From Streptomyces ficellus (GTDB lineage Bacteria > Actinomycetota > Actinomycetes > Streptomycetales > Streptomycetaceae), in the NCBI RefSeq assembly GCF_030406405.1, contig NZ_JAUEPL010000034.1, positions 1-64,000 of the forward strand: a stretch of DNA of 64,000 nt. Direction: 5' to 3'. The position numbers and the translations under genes were made by a program. Shown piece by piece: positions 53,598-61,189 of this stretch. How positions within the stretch are numbered: the stretch's first letter is position 1; each line of letters opens with the position of its first letter. The notes under the pieces are model-generated. The model worked only from the letters and a program-made list of their open reading frames with translations. It searched no databases and had not been told where the DNA came from.

Positions 53598-53777
53598 CTA
53601 GGCCGCCTTGGCGACATCCCCCTGCTGCGCCGCGGCCCACGCCAGGACCAGCGCCTGGTAGATCCGCTGCTCGTCCGCCGACAGTTCGCCGCCCGCACGC
53701 GCCCACAGCTCACGGATCGCACTGTTCAGCGCGGCCGCGTCGGGCTGGGCCCCCATGGGCGACGGAATCTTGGACAT
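53598..53777 (-). CDS. Small conserved hypothetical protein
   Basis: This 59-aa protein, MSKIPSPMGAQPDAAALNSA then IRELWARAGGELSADEQRIY and QALVLAWAAAQQGDVAKAA, is helical and Ala-rich, resembling small uncharacterised proteins of Streptomyces. It lies 119 bases downstream of uppP on the same strand. Function is unknown. Confidence 0.7.
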   Translation of the reverse strand: MSKIPSPMGAQPDAAALNSAIRELWARAGGELSADEQRIYQALVLAWAAAQQGDVAKAA

Positions 53778-53896
53778 GCACCCCAGCGTAGGCCGAGAGG
53801 GGGCCGAACCCCCTACTCCACGGACGTGCGATTCGCCACGAAACCTTCCCGCGCGAGGCGCGGGAAGGTTGACCGGCAGGGCCGGAGCGAGCCTGG

Positions 53897-54772
53897 TCAG
53901 ATGCCGGATTCGCCGGCATGCGGGCTGAGGACGCCCATCCCCACCAGCACGAACAGGACGATGCCGAGCAGGATCCGGTAGATCACGAACGGCATGAAGC
54001 TCTTCGTCGTGATGAATTTCATGAACCACGCGATGACGGCGTACCCCACGCCGAACGCGATGATCGTCGCGAAGATCGTCGGGCCCCACGACACATGGCC
54101 GCCCGAGCTCGCGTCCTTCAGTTCGAACAGGCCGGATGCGAGCACCGCCGGGATGGCGAGCAGGAAGGAGTAGCGGGCCGCCGCCTCGCGGGTGTAGCTC
54201 ATCAGCAGGCCGCCGCTGATCGTCGCCCCCGAGCGTGACACTCCCGGGATCAGTGCCATGGCCTGGCACATGCCGAAGATCAGGCCGTCCCTGACGCCCA
54301 GGTCACGCAGCGTCTTCCGCTCCCGTACGGCCCGGTGCCGCCCGCCCTCCTCGACGCGGGCCGCCAGCCGGTCGGCGATGCCGAGCACGATGCCCATCAC
54401 GATCAGCGTCGTCGCGATCAGGCGCAGATCACGGAACGGGCCCTCGATGTGGTCCTTGAGCGTGACGCCCAGCACACCGATCGGGATCGAGCCGACGATG
54501 ACCAGCCAGCCCATCTGGGCGTCGTGATCGCCGCGCATCGCCTTGTCCGTCAGCGAGCGGAACCAGGCGGAGACGATCCGCGCGATGTCCTTGCGGAAGT
54601 AGATGAGCACGGCCGTCTCCGTACCGATCTGGGTGATCGCCGTGAACGCCGCGCCCGGGTCGTGCCAGCCCGCGAAGGCCGCGGTGAGGCGCAGGTGCGC
54701 GCTGGACGAGATGGGGAGGAACTCCGTCAGCCCCTGGACGAGTCCGAGGATGAGCGATTCGAACCAATTCAT
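53897..54772 (-). CDS. uppP: Undecaprenyl-diphosphatase
   Basis: This 291-aa membrane enzyme removes phosphate from undecaprenyl diphosphate so the carrier lipid can return to peptidoglycan synthesis. Both family motifs are present: LGLVQGLTEFLPISSSAHL near the N-terminus and the arginine motif LIPGVSRSGATISGGLLMSY. It has about eight helices. ATG 54772 begins MNWFESLILG. Overproduction of such proteins gives bacitracin tolerance in other bacteria. Confidence 0.95.
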   Translation of the reverse strand: MNWFESLILGLVQGLTEFLPISSSAHLRLTAAFAGWHDPGAAFTAITQIGTETAVLIYFRKDIARIVSAWFRSLTDKAMRGDHDAQMGWLVIVGSIPIGVLGVTLKDHIEGPFRDLRLIATTLIVMGIVLGIADRLAARVEEGGRHRAVRERKTLRDLGVRDGLIFGMCQAMALIPGVSRSGATISGGLLMSYTREAAARYSFLLAIPAVLASGLFELKDASSGGHVSWGPTIFATIIAFGVGYAVIAWFMKFITTKSFMPFVIYRILLGIVLFVLVGMGVLSPHAGESGI

Positions 54773-54935
54773 GGGGCTAGGGCCGTCCCGAATGTGCTCG
54801 TGCGGTCAATGGGCGGCGGCCGTTGATCGGCGGCCGGTCGGTGCGCAGACTACCGTCCCCAGGTGAATGGACCGTGCTCAGGCCTCCACGGGACCCGCCG
54901 CCGTCCCCCCGGAGCCGATACGGAATTCACCGGAT

Positions 54936-55640
54936 TCACCGGCCGCGCAGGCGGTGCCGCTTGCACCAGGCGACCACCGCCGCGCCGAGCGCGCTCAGCA
55001 CGATGAACCCCATCGCGAACAGAAAGGCCGGCGAGGTCGGCGACGCGGCCTCGCTGCCCGCCACCACGTACGCGGCCGTGTTCGGGATCGAACCGAGCGC
55101 CGTGGCCAGCAGAAAGGGCGCGTACCCCATCCGGGACACCGCGGCGCAGTAGTTCGCGGCAGCGAACGGCACGCCCGGGAACAGCCGGATCGCCAGCATC
55201 GAACGGAACCCGTGCCGGCTCAGCTGCCCGTCCGCCGCCTTCAGCCACCGCCCCCGCACCAGCGGCCGCAGGGCGTCCTGCCCCAGCACACGGCCCAGCG
55301 TGAACGCGATACCCGCGCCCAGCACAGTCCCGGCCACCGCCGCCACGACCCCCGCCTGCGAGCCGAAGAGCGCACCCGCCGCCAGGTTCAGGATCGGCCT
55401 CGGTACGAAGGCGGCGGTGCACAGCCCGTACGCCATCGCGAACAGCACCACCGCGCCCGCACCGCTCACCTGCGGCGGCCAGCCCGCGGACAGCAGCCGC
55501 TGCGGCTCGTACATCACCACCGTCACCGCCGCGGACGCCAGGACCACGAGGAGCAGCGACAGCCGCGACCACGGGGACATGAGCGCCCGGGAACAGCGGA
55601 CGGCGAGACCGGCCTGGGGCCTGGTGACGGGGTCGAGCAT
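54936..55640 (-). CDS. TVP38/TMEM64 (VTT domain) membrane protein
   Basis: This 234-aa protein has five or six helices and the DedA-superfamily VTT domain. AAFVPRPILNLAAGALFGSQ, AGTVLGAGIAFTLGRVLGQD and AIRLFPGVPFAAANYCAAVS are characteristic. DedA-superfamily proteins act in lipid carrier or phospholipid flipping across the membrane. Its place next to uppP fits recycling of undecaprenyl phosphate, but that link is inferred. ATG 55640. Confidence 0.88.
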   Translation of the reverse strand: MLDPVTRPQAGLAVRCSRALMSPWSRLSLLLVVLASAAVTVVMYEPQRLLSAGWPPQVSGAGAVVLFAMAYGLCTAAFVPRPILNLAAGALFGSQAGVVAAVAGTVLGAGIAFTLGRVLGQDALRPLVRGRWLKAADGQLSRHGFRSMLAIRLFPGVPFAAANYCAAVSRMGYAPFLLATALGSIPNTAAYVVAGSEAASPTSPAFLFAMGFIVLSALGAAVVAWCKRHRLRGR

Positions 55641-55778
55641 CCGGGGAGACTAACCGACGGCGCCCCGTGATCGCCGTAACGTCCGCCGCATGCACGATCC
55701 GCCCGCCCCGGCGGCCGCACCCGCACCACCCGCCCCGCCGGCACCGAAAATCGGTCGACGCGCACCCCGGGCCGAGAC

Positions 55779-55889
55779 ATGATCAGCGGCATGTTCCGGT
55801 ACGCCTTCCTCGCAGCGCCGTCCGCAGTCGCGGACGCGCCGAAGGCTGCCGTCCTGCTCCCGGCCGTTCTCGACGGCGACCGAAGCTGA
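55779..55889 (+). other. Possible 36-codon upstream ORF before tuf3
   Basis: The frame MISGMFRYAFLAAPSAVADA followed by PKAAVLLPAVLDGDRS and TGA lies 101 bases before the EF-Tu start. It has no clear ribosome binding site. It may be a leader peptide or chance. Confidence 0.25.
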
Positions 55890-55990
55890 CCCTTCCCGGA
55901 CCGTCCGGCGGACCCCACAGGGGGAGGGTCGGCAAGGCCCAGGGGTCCTCTTTCGATGCTTCGAGTTCCGGGAAGGAACCGCAGACAGTC

Positions 55991-57172
55991 ATGTCCAAGA
56001 CGGCATACGTGCGCACCAAGCCGCACCTCAACATCGGCACCATGGGCCACGTCGACCACGGCAAGACCACCCTGACCGCCGCCATCACCAAGGTCCTCAG
56101 CGAGCGCGGGACCGGCAGCCCCACTTCGTATGTGTCGTTCGACCGGATCGACCGGGCGCCCGAGGAGGCGCAGCGCGGCATCACCATCAACATCGCGCAC
56201 GTCGAGTACGAGACGGACACCCGCCACTACGCGCACGTCGACATGCCCGGCCACGCCGACTACGTCAAGAACATGGTCACCGGCGCCGCGCAGCTCGACG
56301 GGGCGATCCTCGTCGTCTCCGCGCTCGACGGGATCATGCCGCAGACCGCCGAGCACGTCCTGCTCGCCCGCCAGGTCGGCGTCGACCACATCGTCGTCGC
56401 CCTCAACAAGGCCGACGCCGGCGACGACGAGCTCACCGACCTCGTGGAGCTGGAGGTACGCGAGCTGCTCACCGCCCATGGGTACGGCGGCGACGCCGTC
56501 CCCGTCGTACGGGTGTCGGGGCTGAAGGCCCTGGAGGGCGACCCGCGCTGGACCGGCGCCATCGAGGCGCTGCTGGACGCCGTGGACACGTATGTGCCCA
56601 TGCCGGTGCGGTATGTGGACGCGCCGTTCCTCCTGCCCGTGGAGAACGTGCTCACGATCACCGGACGCGGCACGGTCGTCACCGGCGCCGTCGAACGCGG
56701 CACGGTGCGGGTCGGCGACCGGGTGGAGGTGCTCGGGGCGGACGTGGAGACGGTCGTCACCGGGCTGGAGACCTTCGGCAAGCCGATGGAGTCCGCCCAG
56801 GCCGGCGACAACGTGGCGCTGCTGCTGCGCGGCGTCCCGCGTGACGCGGTCCGGCGCGGGCACGTGGTGGCGGCCCCGGGCAGCACCGTACCCAGCAGCC
56901 GCTTCACGGCGCGGGTGTACGTCCTGTCCGGGCGCGAGGGTGGCCGCACCACGCCCGTCACGACCGGGTACCGCCCGCAGTTCTACCTCCGCACCGCGGA
57001 CGTCGTCGGTGACGTCGACCTCGGTGAGGCGGCTGTCGCACGCCCCGGCGACACCGTCACCATGACCGTCGAGCTGGGCCGTGCCGTCCCGCTGGAGCCG
57101 GGCCTCGGCTTCGCGATCCGCGAGGGCGGGCGCACCGTCGGCGCGGGGACGGTCACCGAGGTGGTCGGCTGA
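55991..57172 (+). CDS. tuf3: Elongation factor Tu, divergent third type (EF-Tu3)
   Basis: This 393-aa GTPase delivers aminoacyl-tRNA to the ribosome. G1 is GHVDHGKT (19-26), G3 is DMPGHADY, G4 is NKAD, and domain III ends GFAIREGGRTVGAGTVTEVV. It departs from housekeeping EF-Tu in the switch I region (RAPEEAQRGITINIAHVEYE), in long stretches of domain II, and in codon use that is less restricted. No str-operon genes (fusA, rpsL) flank it. In Streptomyces such tuf3 genes are known from recall as stress- or stringent-linked and kirromycin-tolerant. GGGAAGGAAC precedes ATG 55991. Confidence 0.93.
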   Translation: MSKTAYVRTKPHLNIGTMGHVDHGKTTLTAAITKVLSERGTGSPTSYVSFDRIDRAPEEAQRGITINIAHVEYETDTRHYAHVDMPGHADYVKNMVTGAAQLDGAILVVSALDGIMPQTAEHVLLARQVGVDHIVVALNKADAGDDELTDLVELEVRELLTAHGYGGDAVPVVRVSGLKALEGDPRWTGAIEALLDAVDTYVPMPVRYVDAPFLLPVENVLTITGRGTVVTGAVERGTVRVGDRVEVLGADVETVVTGLETFGKPMESAQAGDNVALLLRGVPRDAVRRGHVVAAPGSTVPSSRFTARVYVLSGREGGRTTPVTTGYRPQFYLRTADVVGDVDLGEAAVARPGDTVTMTVELGRAVPLEPGLGFAIREGGRTVGAGTVTEVVG

Positions 57173-57179
57173 CCTGAGG

Positions 57180-57200
57180 GGGGCGCCGCTTGAGCGCCCC
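57180..57200 (+). terminator. First hairpin after tuf3
   Basis: GGGGCGC (57180-57186) and GCGCCCC (57194-57200) with a 7-base loop lie just after the tuf3 stop. Confidence 0.6.
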
Positions 57201-57218
57201 GCCTCAGCGCCCGCCTGA

Positions 57219-57251
57219 GTGCCCGCCGCCGCCCCGCGCGGCGGCGGGCAC
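57219..57251 (+). terminator. Second hairpin, immediately before next start codon
   Basis: A perfect 14-bp stem (57219-57232 with 57238-57251) ends 9 bases before GTG 57261, so it can terminate tuf3 transcripts and also cover the next gene's ribosome binding site. Confidence 0.7.
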
Positions 57252-57260
57252 AATGGGGCG

Positions 57261-58106
57261 GTGAACGAGCCGCTTCCCGTACTGCGCGACGTGGACCAGG
57301 GCGCCGCCAAGCTCATGCCCGACGTGGACCGGAAGCGGGCCTGGCTGCTGACGGTCGACGGAGCGCCGCAGTCGTACGTCGACCTCGACGACCCCGCCCA
57401 CCTGGAGTTCGAGTACGCGCGCCGGCTCGCCCACGCCGTGGACTGCGCCGCCGACGAGGGCGAGCCGCTGGACGTCCTGCACCTGGGCGGCGGGGCGCTC
57501 ACCCTGCCGCGCTGGATCGCGCTGACCCGGCCCGGCTCCCGGCAGGACGTGGTCGAGGCCGACCGCGGGCTCATCGCGCTCGTGGCCGAGCACCTGCCGC
57601 TGCCGGACGGCTCGGGGATCACCGTGCACGGCGCGGACGCCCGCGCCTGGCTGGAGGCCGCGCCCGCACGGTCGGCGGACGTGTTGATCGCGGACGTCTT
57701 CGGCGGCTCACGGGTGCCCGCGCACCTGACATCGGTCGAGTACGCGCGGGCCGCCGAACGTGTGCTGCGCCCGGGCGGGGTCTATGTCGCCAACCTCGCG
57801 GACGGCGCGCCCTTCACGTTCCTCCGCTCCCAACTGGCCACCTTCGGGGCCGTCTTCGAGGAGCTCGCCCTGATCGCCGAGCCCGCCGTGCTGCGCGGCC
57901 GGCGGTTCGGCAACGCGGTGCTCGTCGCCTCGCACCAGCCGCTCGACACCGCGCGCCTCGCCCGCCGGACGGCCGCCGACGCCTTCCCGGCGCGCGTGGA
58001 GCACGGGCCGTCGCTGGCGCGCCTCACCGGCGACGCGCGCGTGGTGCGGGACGCCGAGGCGGTCGCCTCACCCCAGCCGCCCGAGGGGGCCTTCGGCATC
58101 GGCTGA
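57261..58106 (+). CDS. Spermidine synthase-like methyltransferase-fold protein
   Basis: This protein of about 281 aa has the polyamine synthase/SAM-binding core: DVLHLGGGALTLPRWIALTR, then DVVEADRGLIALVAEHLPLP, ADVLIADVFGGSRVPAHLTS and LRPGGVYVANLADG. The N-terminal tetramerisation strand and the full catalytic DD/DAY pattern of true spermidine synthase are not clear, so the substrate is uncertain. GTG 57261. Its 3' end overlaps the convergent MFS gene by 39 bases. Confidence 0.82.
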   Translation: MNEPLPVLRDVDQGAAKLMPDVDRKRAWLLTVDGAPQSYVDLDDPAHLEFEYARRLAHAVDCAADEGEPLDVLHLGGGALTLPRWIALTRPGSRQDVVEADRGLIALVAEHLPLPDGSGITVHGADARAWLEAAPARSADVLIADVFGGSRVPAHLTSVEYARAAERVLRPGGVYVANLADGAPFTFLRSQLATFGAVFEELALIAEPAVLRGRRFGNAVLVASHQPLDTARLARRTAADAFPARVEHGPSLARLTGDARVVRDAEAVASPQPPEGAFGIG

Positions 58107-59384
58107 ACGCTCCTGAGGCGCGACGGCGGTGACCTCTTTCGTACGCCGCGTCAGATTCCGTACGTCCGGCACCAGTAGCACCAGCGCCGTCACCAGCACC
58201 ACCAGCCCCGCGCACCCCCACAGCGCCCCCGACCGGCCGAACAGGCTCTCCGCCGGGCCGGCCAGCGCCGTCGACAGCGGCAGCATCGCGGTGGAGCCGA
58301 ACCAGTCGTACGCCGAGACCCGCGACAGCTTGTCCTCGGGTATCTCCTGGTGCAGCGCGGTCATCCACGCGACCCCGAAGATCTCCAGCGCGACCCCGCA
58401 GACCACCATGGCGGCCACCAGGCCGGCCAAGGGCAGCGGCACGGCCAGCGCCGCCGACGGCAGCGCCAGCGGAAAGACGCACAAGGTGCCGACCAGCAGC
58501 ATCCGGCGTGGCTTCCAGCGCATCACCAGCAGTGCGCCGCCGATCGTGCCCACACCGAACGCCGCCAGCGCCAGGCCCCACGGCCGCGCACCGCCCAGCT
58601 CGTCCTTGGCGACCAGCGGTCCGTACACCGACTCGCTCGCCCCGACCACCGCCACGACCACCGAGAACTGCGCCACGATCGACCACAGCCAGGGCCGCCC
58701 CACGAACTCCTGCCAGCCTTCCCGCAGATCGGCCAGCAGCCCGCCGCCCGGCTCCCGCTCCGCGATGTGGCTGACGTCGAGGAACGCGCGCAGCGCGCCC
58801 GCCACGGCGAAGGCCGCCGCGTCGACCGCGAGCACCCAGCCCGGGCCCATCGCCGCGATCATGGCGCCGCCGAGCGCCGCGCCACCGATGCCCGCGCCGT
58901 TCATGGCCATCCGGAAGAGCGCGAAGGCACGGTGCGTGTGCTCGCCACTGACGCTGGACAGCAGCATCCCCTCGGCGGCGGGGTTGAAGAACGCCTGCCC
59001 GGTGCCGCACAGGGCGGTGAGCGCCATCATCTGCCACAGCTGCGGGTCACCGGCCAGGACCAGGACGGCGAAGGCCGCCTGGGAGGCGCAATTGAGGGCG
59101 TTGGCGGCGACCATGACCCGGTGGCGGGGGAGCCGGTCGGCCATCGCCCCGCCGATGAGCAGGAACAGGACGAGGGGGAGGGTGCGGGCCGCCGCGACGA
59201 GGCCCACGTCGCCGCTGTCCCCGCCGGACTCCAGCACCGCGAACGCCGCCGCGATCAGCGCACCATGGGTGCCCAGGTTGGTCACGATCGCGGCGGCGGT
59301 CAGCAGTGTGTAGTTGCGCCCGGCCCACTCGGGGCGGCGGTGACGGCTACGGAGGCGGAGGCGGAGAGGGCGGTGGGAACTCAC
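58068..59384 (-). CDS. MFS transporter (drug efflux type)
   Basis: This protein of about 438 aa has twelve helices. The loop 2-3 motif appears in LIGGAMADRLPRHRVMVAAN. It contains FFNPAAEGMLLSSVSGEHTH and VAWMTALHQEIPEDKLSRVS, as in the enterobactin-exporter-like MFS_3 group. Substrate is unknown. The start is uncertain: GTG 59384 is chosen, with GTG 59405 and TTG 59420 also open. It converges on the spermidine-synthase-like gene with a short overlap. Confidence 0.88.
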   Translation of the reverse strand: MSSHRPLRLRLRSRHRRPEWAGRNYTLLTAAAIVTNLGTHGALIAAAFAVLESGGDSGDVGLVAAARTLPLVLFLLIGGAMADRLPRHRVMVAANALNCASQAAFAVLVLAGDPQLWQMMALTALCGTGQAFFNPAAEGMLLSSVSGEHTHRAFALFRMAMNGAGIGGAALGGAMIAAMGPGWVLAVDAAAFAVAGALRAFLDVSHIAEREPGGGLLADLREGWQEFVGRPWLWSIVAQFSVVVAVVGASESVYGPLVAKDELGGARPWGLALAAFGVGTIGGALLVMRWKPRRMLLVGTLCVFPLALPSAALAVPLPLAGLVAAMVVCGVALEIFGVAWMTALHQEIPEDKLSRVSAYDWFGSTAMLPLSTALAGPAESLFGRSGALWGCAGLVVLVTALVLLVPDVRNLTRRTKEVTAVAPQERSADAEGPLGRLG

Positions 59385-59425
59385 TGTCGGACTATCCCCG
59401 GCCACGCGCCCCTGTGCCAAACCGA

Positions 59426-60541
59426 TTACGAGCCGGCGCCCGCCAGCCGTACCGTGCCGAGGATCTGCTGGATGGTCGCGTCGGGGAGTTCGTCCGTGAC
59501 GCCGGTGTTGGCGTACAGGACCCAGCTGGCGAAGTCACCCTTGTCGTTCTTGAAGGAGAAGGCGATGGACTTGCCGTCCGTGTCGCACTTGCCCTCCTTC
59601 TTGGTGTTGAGGGCGGTCGCCGTCGCGACGTGGCCGGTCAGCCCGGACTTGGTGGTGTACGGCACGGCCTTGGTGATCTTGACGGTGCCCTTGGGCTCGG
59701 TCTGCGCGTAGCCCGCCCACACCCAGGTCCCGGCTTCGTTGTACGCCGCCTCGGCGGTGTTCTTGGCGCCCTGGCCGCCCTTGGTGCCGACCATGGCCAG
59801 GCCGCTGTCCTCCTGGCGGCCGTCCTTGTTGCTGTCGCTGGTGCACCACTTGCTCATGAACTCCGCGGGTGCCGACATCGTGACGAGGGGGCTGCCGTCG
59901 CCCTTCTTCTCGTCCTCGAACCCGACGCCGGTGCCCGCGCCCAAGACCTCCCACTCGGCGGGGACGTCGAACTGGGTGCCGTGCTTGGGGTTGTAGACGA
60001 CCTTCCAGCCCGGAATGGTCGGTTTGGCCGTGTCCGACCCGTCCCGCGGGTTGTCGACCGGGGACGGCGGGGCGCCGGTGGGCTGGGACGCGCTCTGCGA
60101 GGGCTTGGGGTCCCCGCCGGTCGTGGCCTTCTTGTCGTCGTCCTTCAGCACCAGGAAGCCGGTGACGCCGGCGGCGACCACGACGGCGGTCGCCGCGACG
60201 ATCGCGACGATGGTCGTCTTCTTCTTGTCGTCGTCCTTGCGCGGCGGCATGGGCGGGCCGGGCGGCTGCCCGGGAACCGCGTACTGCGGGACGGTCGGCT
60301 GCTGGTACGGGTTGGGCTGCTCGTACCCCGGTCCTCCGGGGTGCCCGGGCTGGCCGGGGTATCCGGCGTGTCCGGGCTGGCCGGGCTGTCCCGGCTGTGC
60401 GTAACCGGGCTGCTGGCCGGGCTGCGGCGGGTAACCAGGCTGCTGGTACGGGTTCGGCTGTTGCTGGTACCCCGGCTGCTGGTACGGGTTTTGGTCCTGC
60501 GGGTTCTGCTCGCCCCCGGGCGGCTGCTGTCCTGGCCACAT
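59426..60541 (-). CDS. Membrane protein with Gln/Pro/Gly/Tyr-rich cytoplasmic N-terminus
   Basis: This 371-aa protein has a low-complexity N-terminal region of about 105 residues made of NPYQQPGY- and QPGQPGH-type repeats. A short acidic/basic stretch RKDDDKKK is followed by one transmembrane helix (TTIVAIVAATAVVVAAGVTG) and a Ser/Pro linker. The extracytoplasmic domain (IPGWKVVYNPKHGTQFDVPA ... ATIQQILGTVRLAGAGS) resembles uncharacterised actinobacterial exported domains. ATG 60541. Function is unknown; the layout is common among Streptomyces envelope proteins. Confidence 0.82.
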   Translation of the reverse strand: MWPGQQPPGGEQNPQDQNPYQQPGYQQQPNPYQQPGYPPQPGQQPGYAQPGQPGQPGHAGYPGQPGHPGGPGYEQPNPYQQPTVPQYAVPGQPPGPPMPPRKDDDKKKTTIVAIVAATAVVVAAGVTGFLVLKDDDKKATTGGDPKPSQSASQPTGAPPSPVDNPRDGSDTAKPTIPGWKVVYNPKHGTQFDVPAEWEVLGAGTGVGFEDEKKGDGSPLVTMSAPAEFMSKWCTSDSNKDGRQEDSGLAMVGTKGGQGAKNTAEAAYNEAGTWVWAGYAQTEPKGTVKITKAVPYTTKSGLTGHVATATALNTKKEGKCDTDGKSIAFSFKNDKGDFASWVLYANTGVTDELPDATIQQILGTVRLAGAGS

Positions 60542-60634
60542 GGCGAGTAACCATAGAGGGGCCTGTTGACGGCTGCCACGCCCGCCCCCACGACGGGGGT
60601 GCCCAGCCATGCTACTGCCTGGTAACTTCTGGGC

Positions 60635-61087
60635 ATGTCCGAGACCCTGCCGAACATCGGCGACATGCTGCTGGCCACCGTCCCCATGGCCAAGACCCTG
60701 AACCTGGAGGTCGTGGAAGCGACCGCCGAGCGCGCTGTGCTCCGGCTCCCCGACCAGGCCCCGTTCCACAACCACCTCGGCGGCCCGCACGCCGGCGCGA
60801 TGTTCACGCTCGGCGAGTCCGCCAGCGGCGCCATCGTCATCGGCGCCTTCGGCGACCAGATGGGCCGGGCCGTACCGCTCGCCGTCAACGCCGAGATCGG
60901 CTACAAGAAGCTCGCGATGGGCCCCGTCACCGCCACCGCGACGCTCGGTCGCACCAAGGTGGAGGTCGTCGCGGAACTGGACGCCGGGCAGCGCCCCGAG
61001 TTCCCCGTGCACGTCGAGATCACGCGCGAGGACGGGGCGGTGACCGGCGAGATGACCATCGTCTGGACGCTGCGCCCCCAGGCGTAG
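60635..61087 (+). CDS. Hotdog-fold thioesterase (PaaI/DUF4442 type)
   Basis: This 150-aa hotdog-fold protein has the helix motif NHLGGPHAGAMFTLGESASG and the strand AVNAEIGYKKLAMGPVTATA. It probably hydrolyses acyl-CoA thioesters. ATG 60635 is divergent from the membrane protein at 59426. A strong terminator follows. Confidence 0.85.
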   Translation: MSETLPNIGDMLLATVPMAKTLNLEVVEATAERAVLRLPDQAPFHNHLGGPHAGAMFTLGESASGAIVIGAFGDQMGRAVPLAVNAEIGYKKLAMGPVTATATLGRTKVEVVAELDAGQRPEFPVHVEITREDGAVTGEMTIVWTLRPQA

Positions 61088-61110
61088 CCCGCGGCACGCG
61101 CGCACCGGGC

Positions 61111-61144
61111 CCGCCCCCGCACCCCTCTTCGGGTGCGGGGGCGG
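61111..61144 (+). terminator. Strong hairpin after thioesterase gene
   Basis: CCGCCCCCGCACCC (61111-61124) pairs with the complementary arm ending at 61144, with loop CTCTTC. Confidence 0.85.
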
Positions 61145-61189
61145 CCTGTCTGACGGCATGTCAAGCGCTGTGTCCCGCATAGTGCGCTT

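Noticed and set aside
59306..60550. Plus-strand frame opposite the Gln/Pro-rich membrane protein
   Set aside because: The minus strand has a clear transmembrane helix and conserved exported domain; the plus frame is low-complexity Gly/Val/Leu/Arg.
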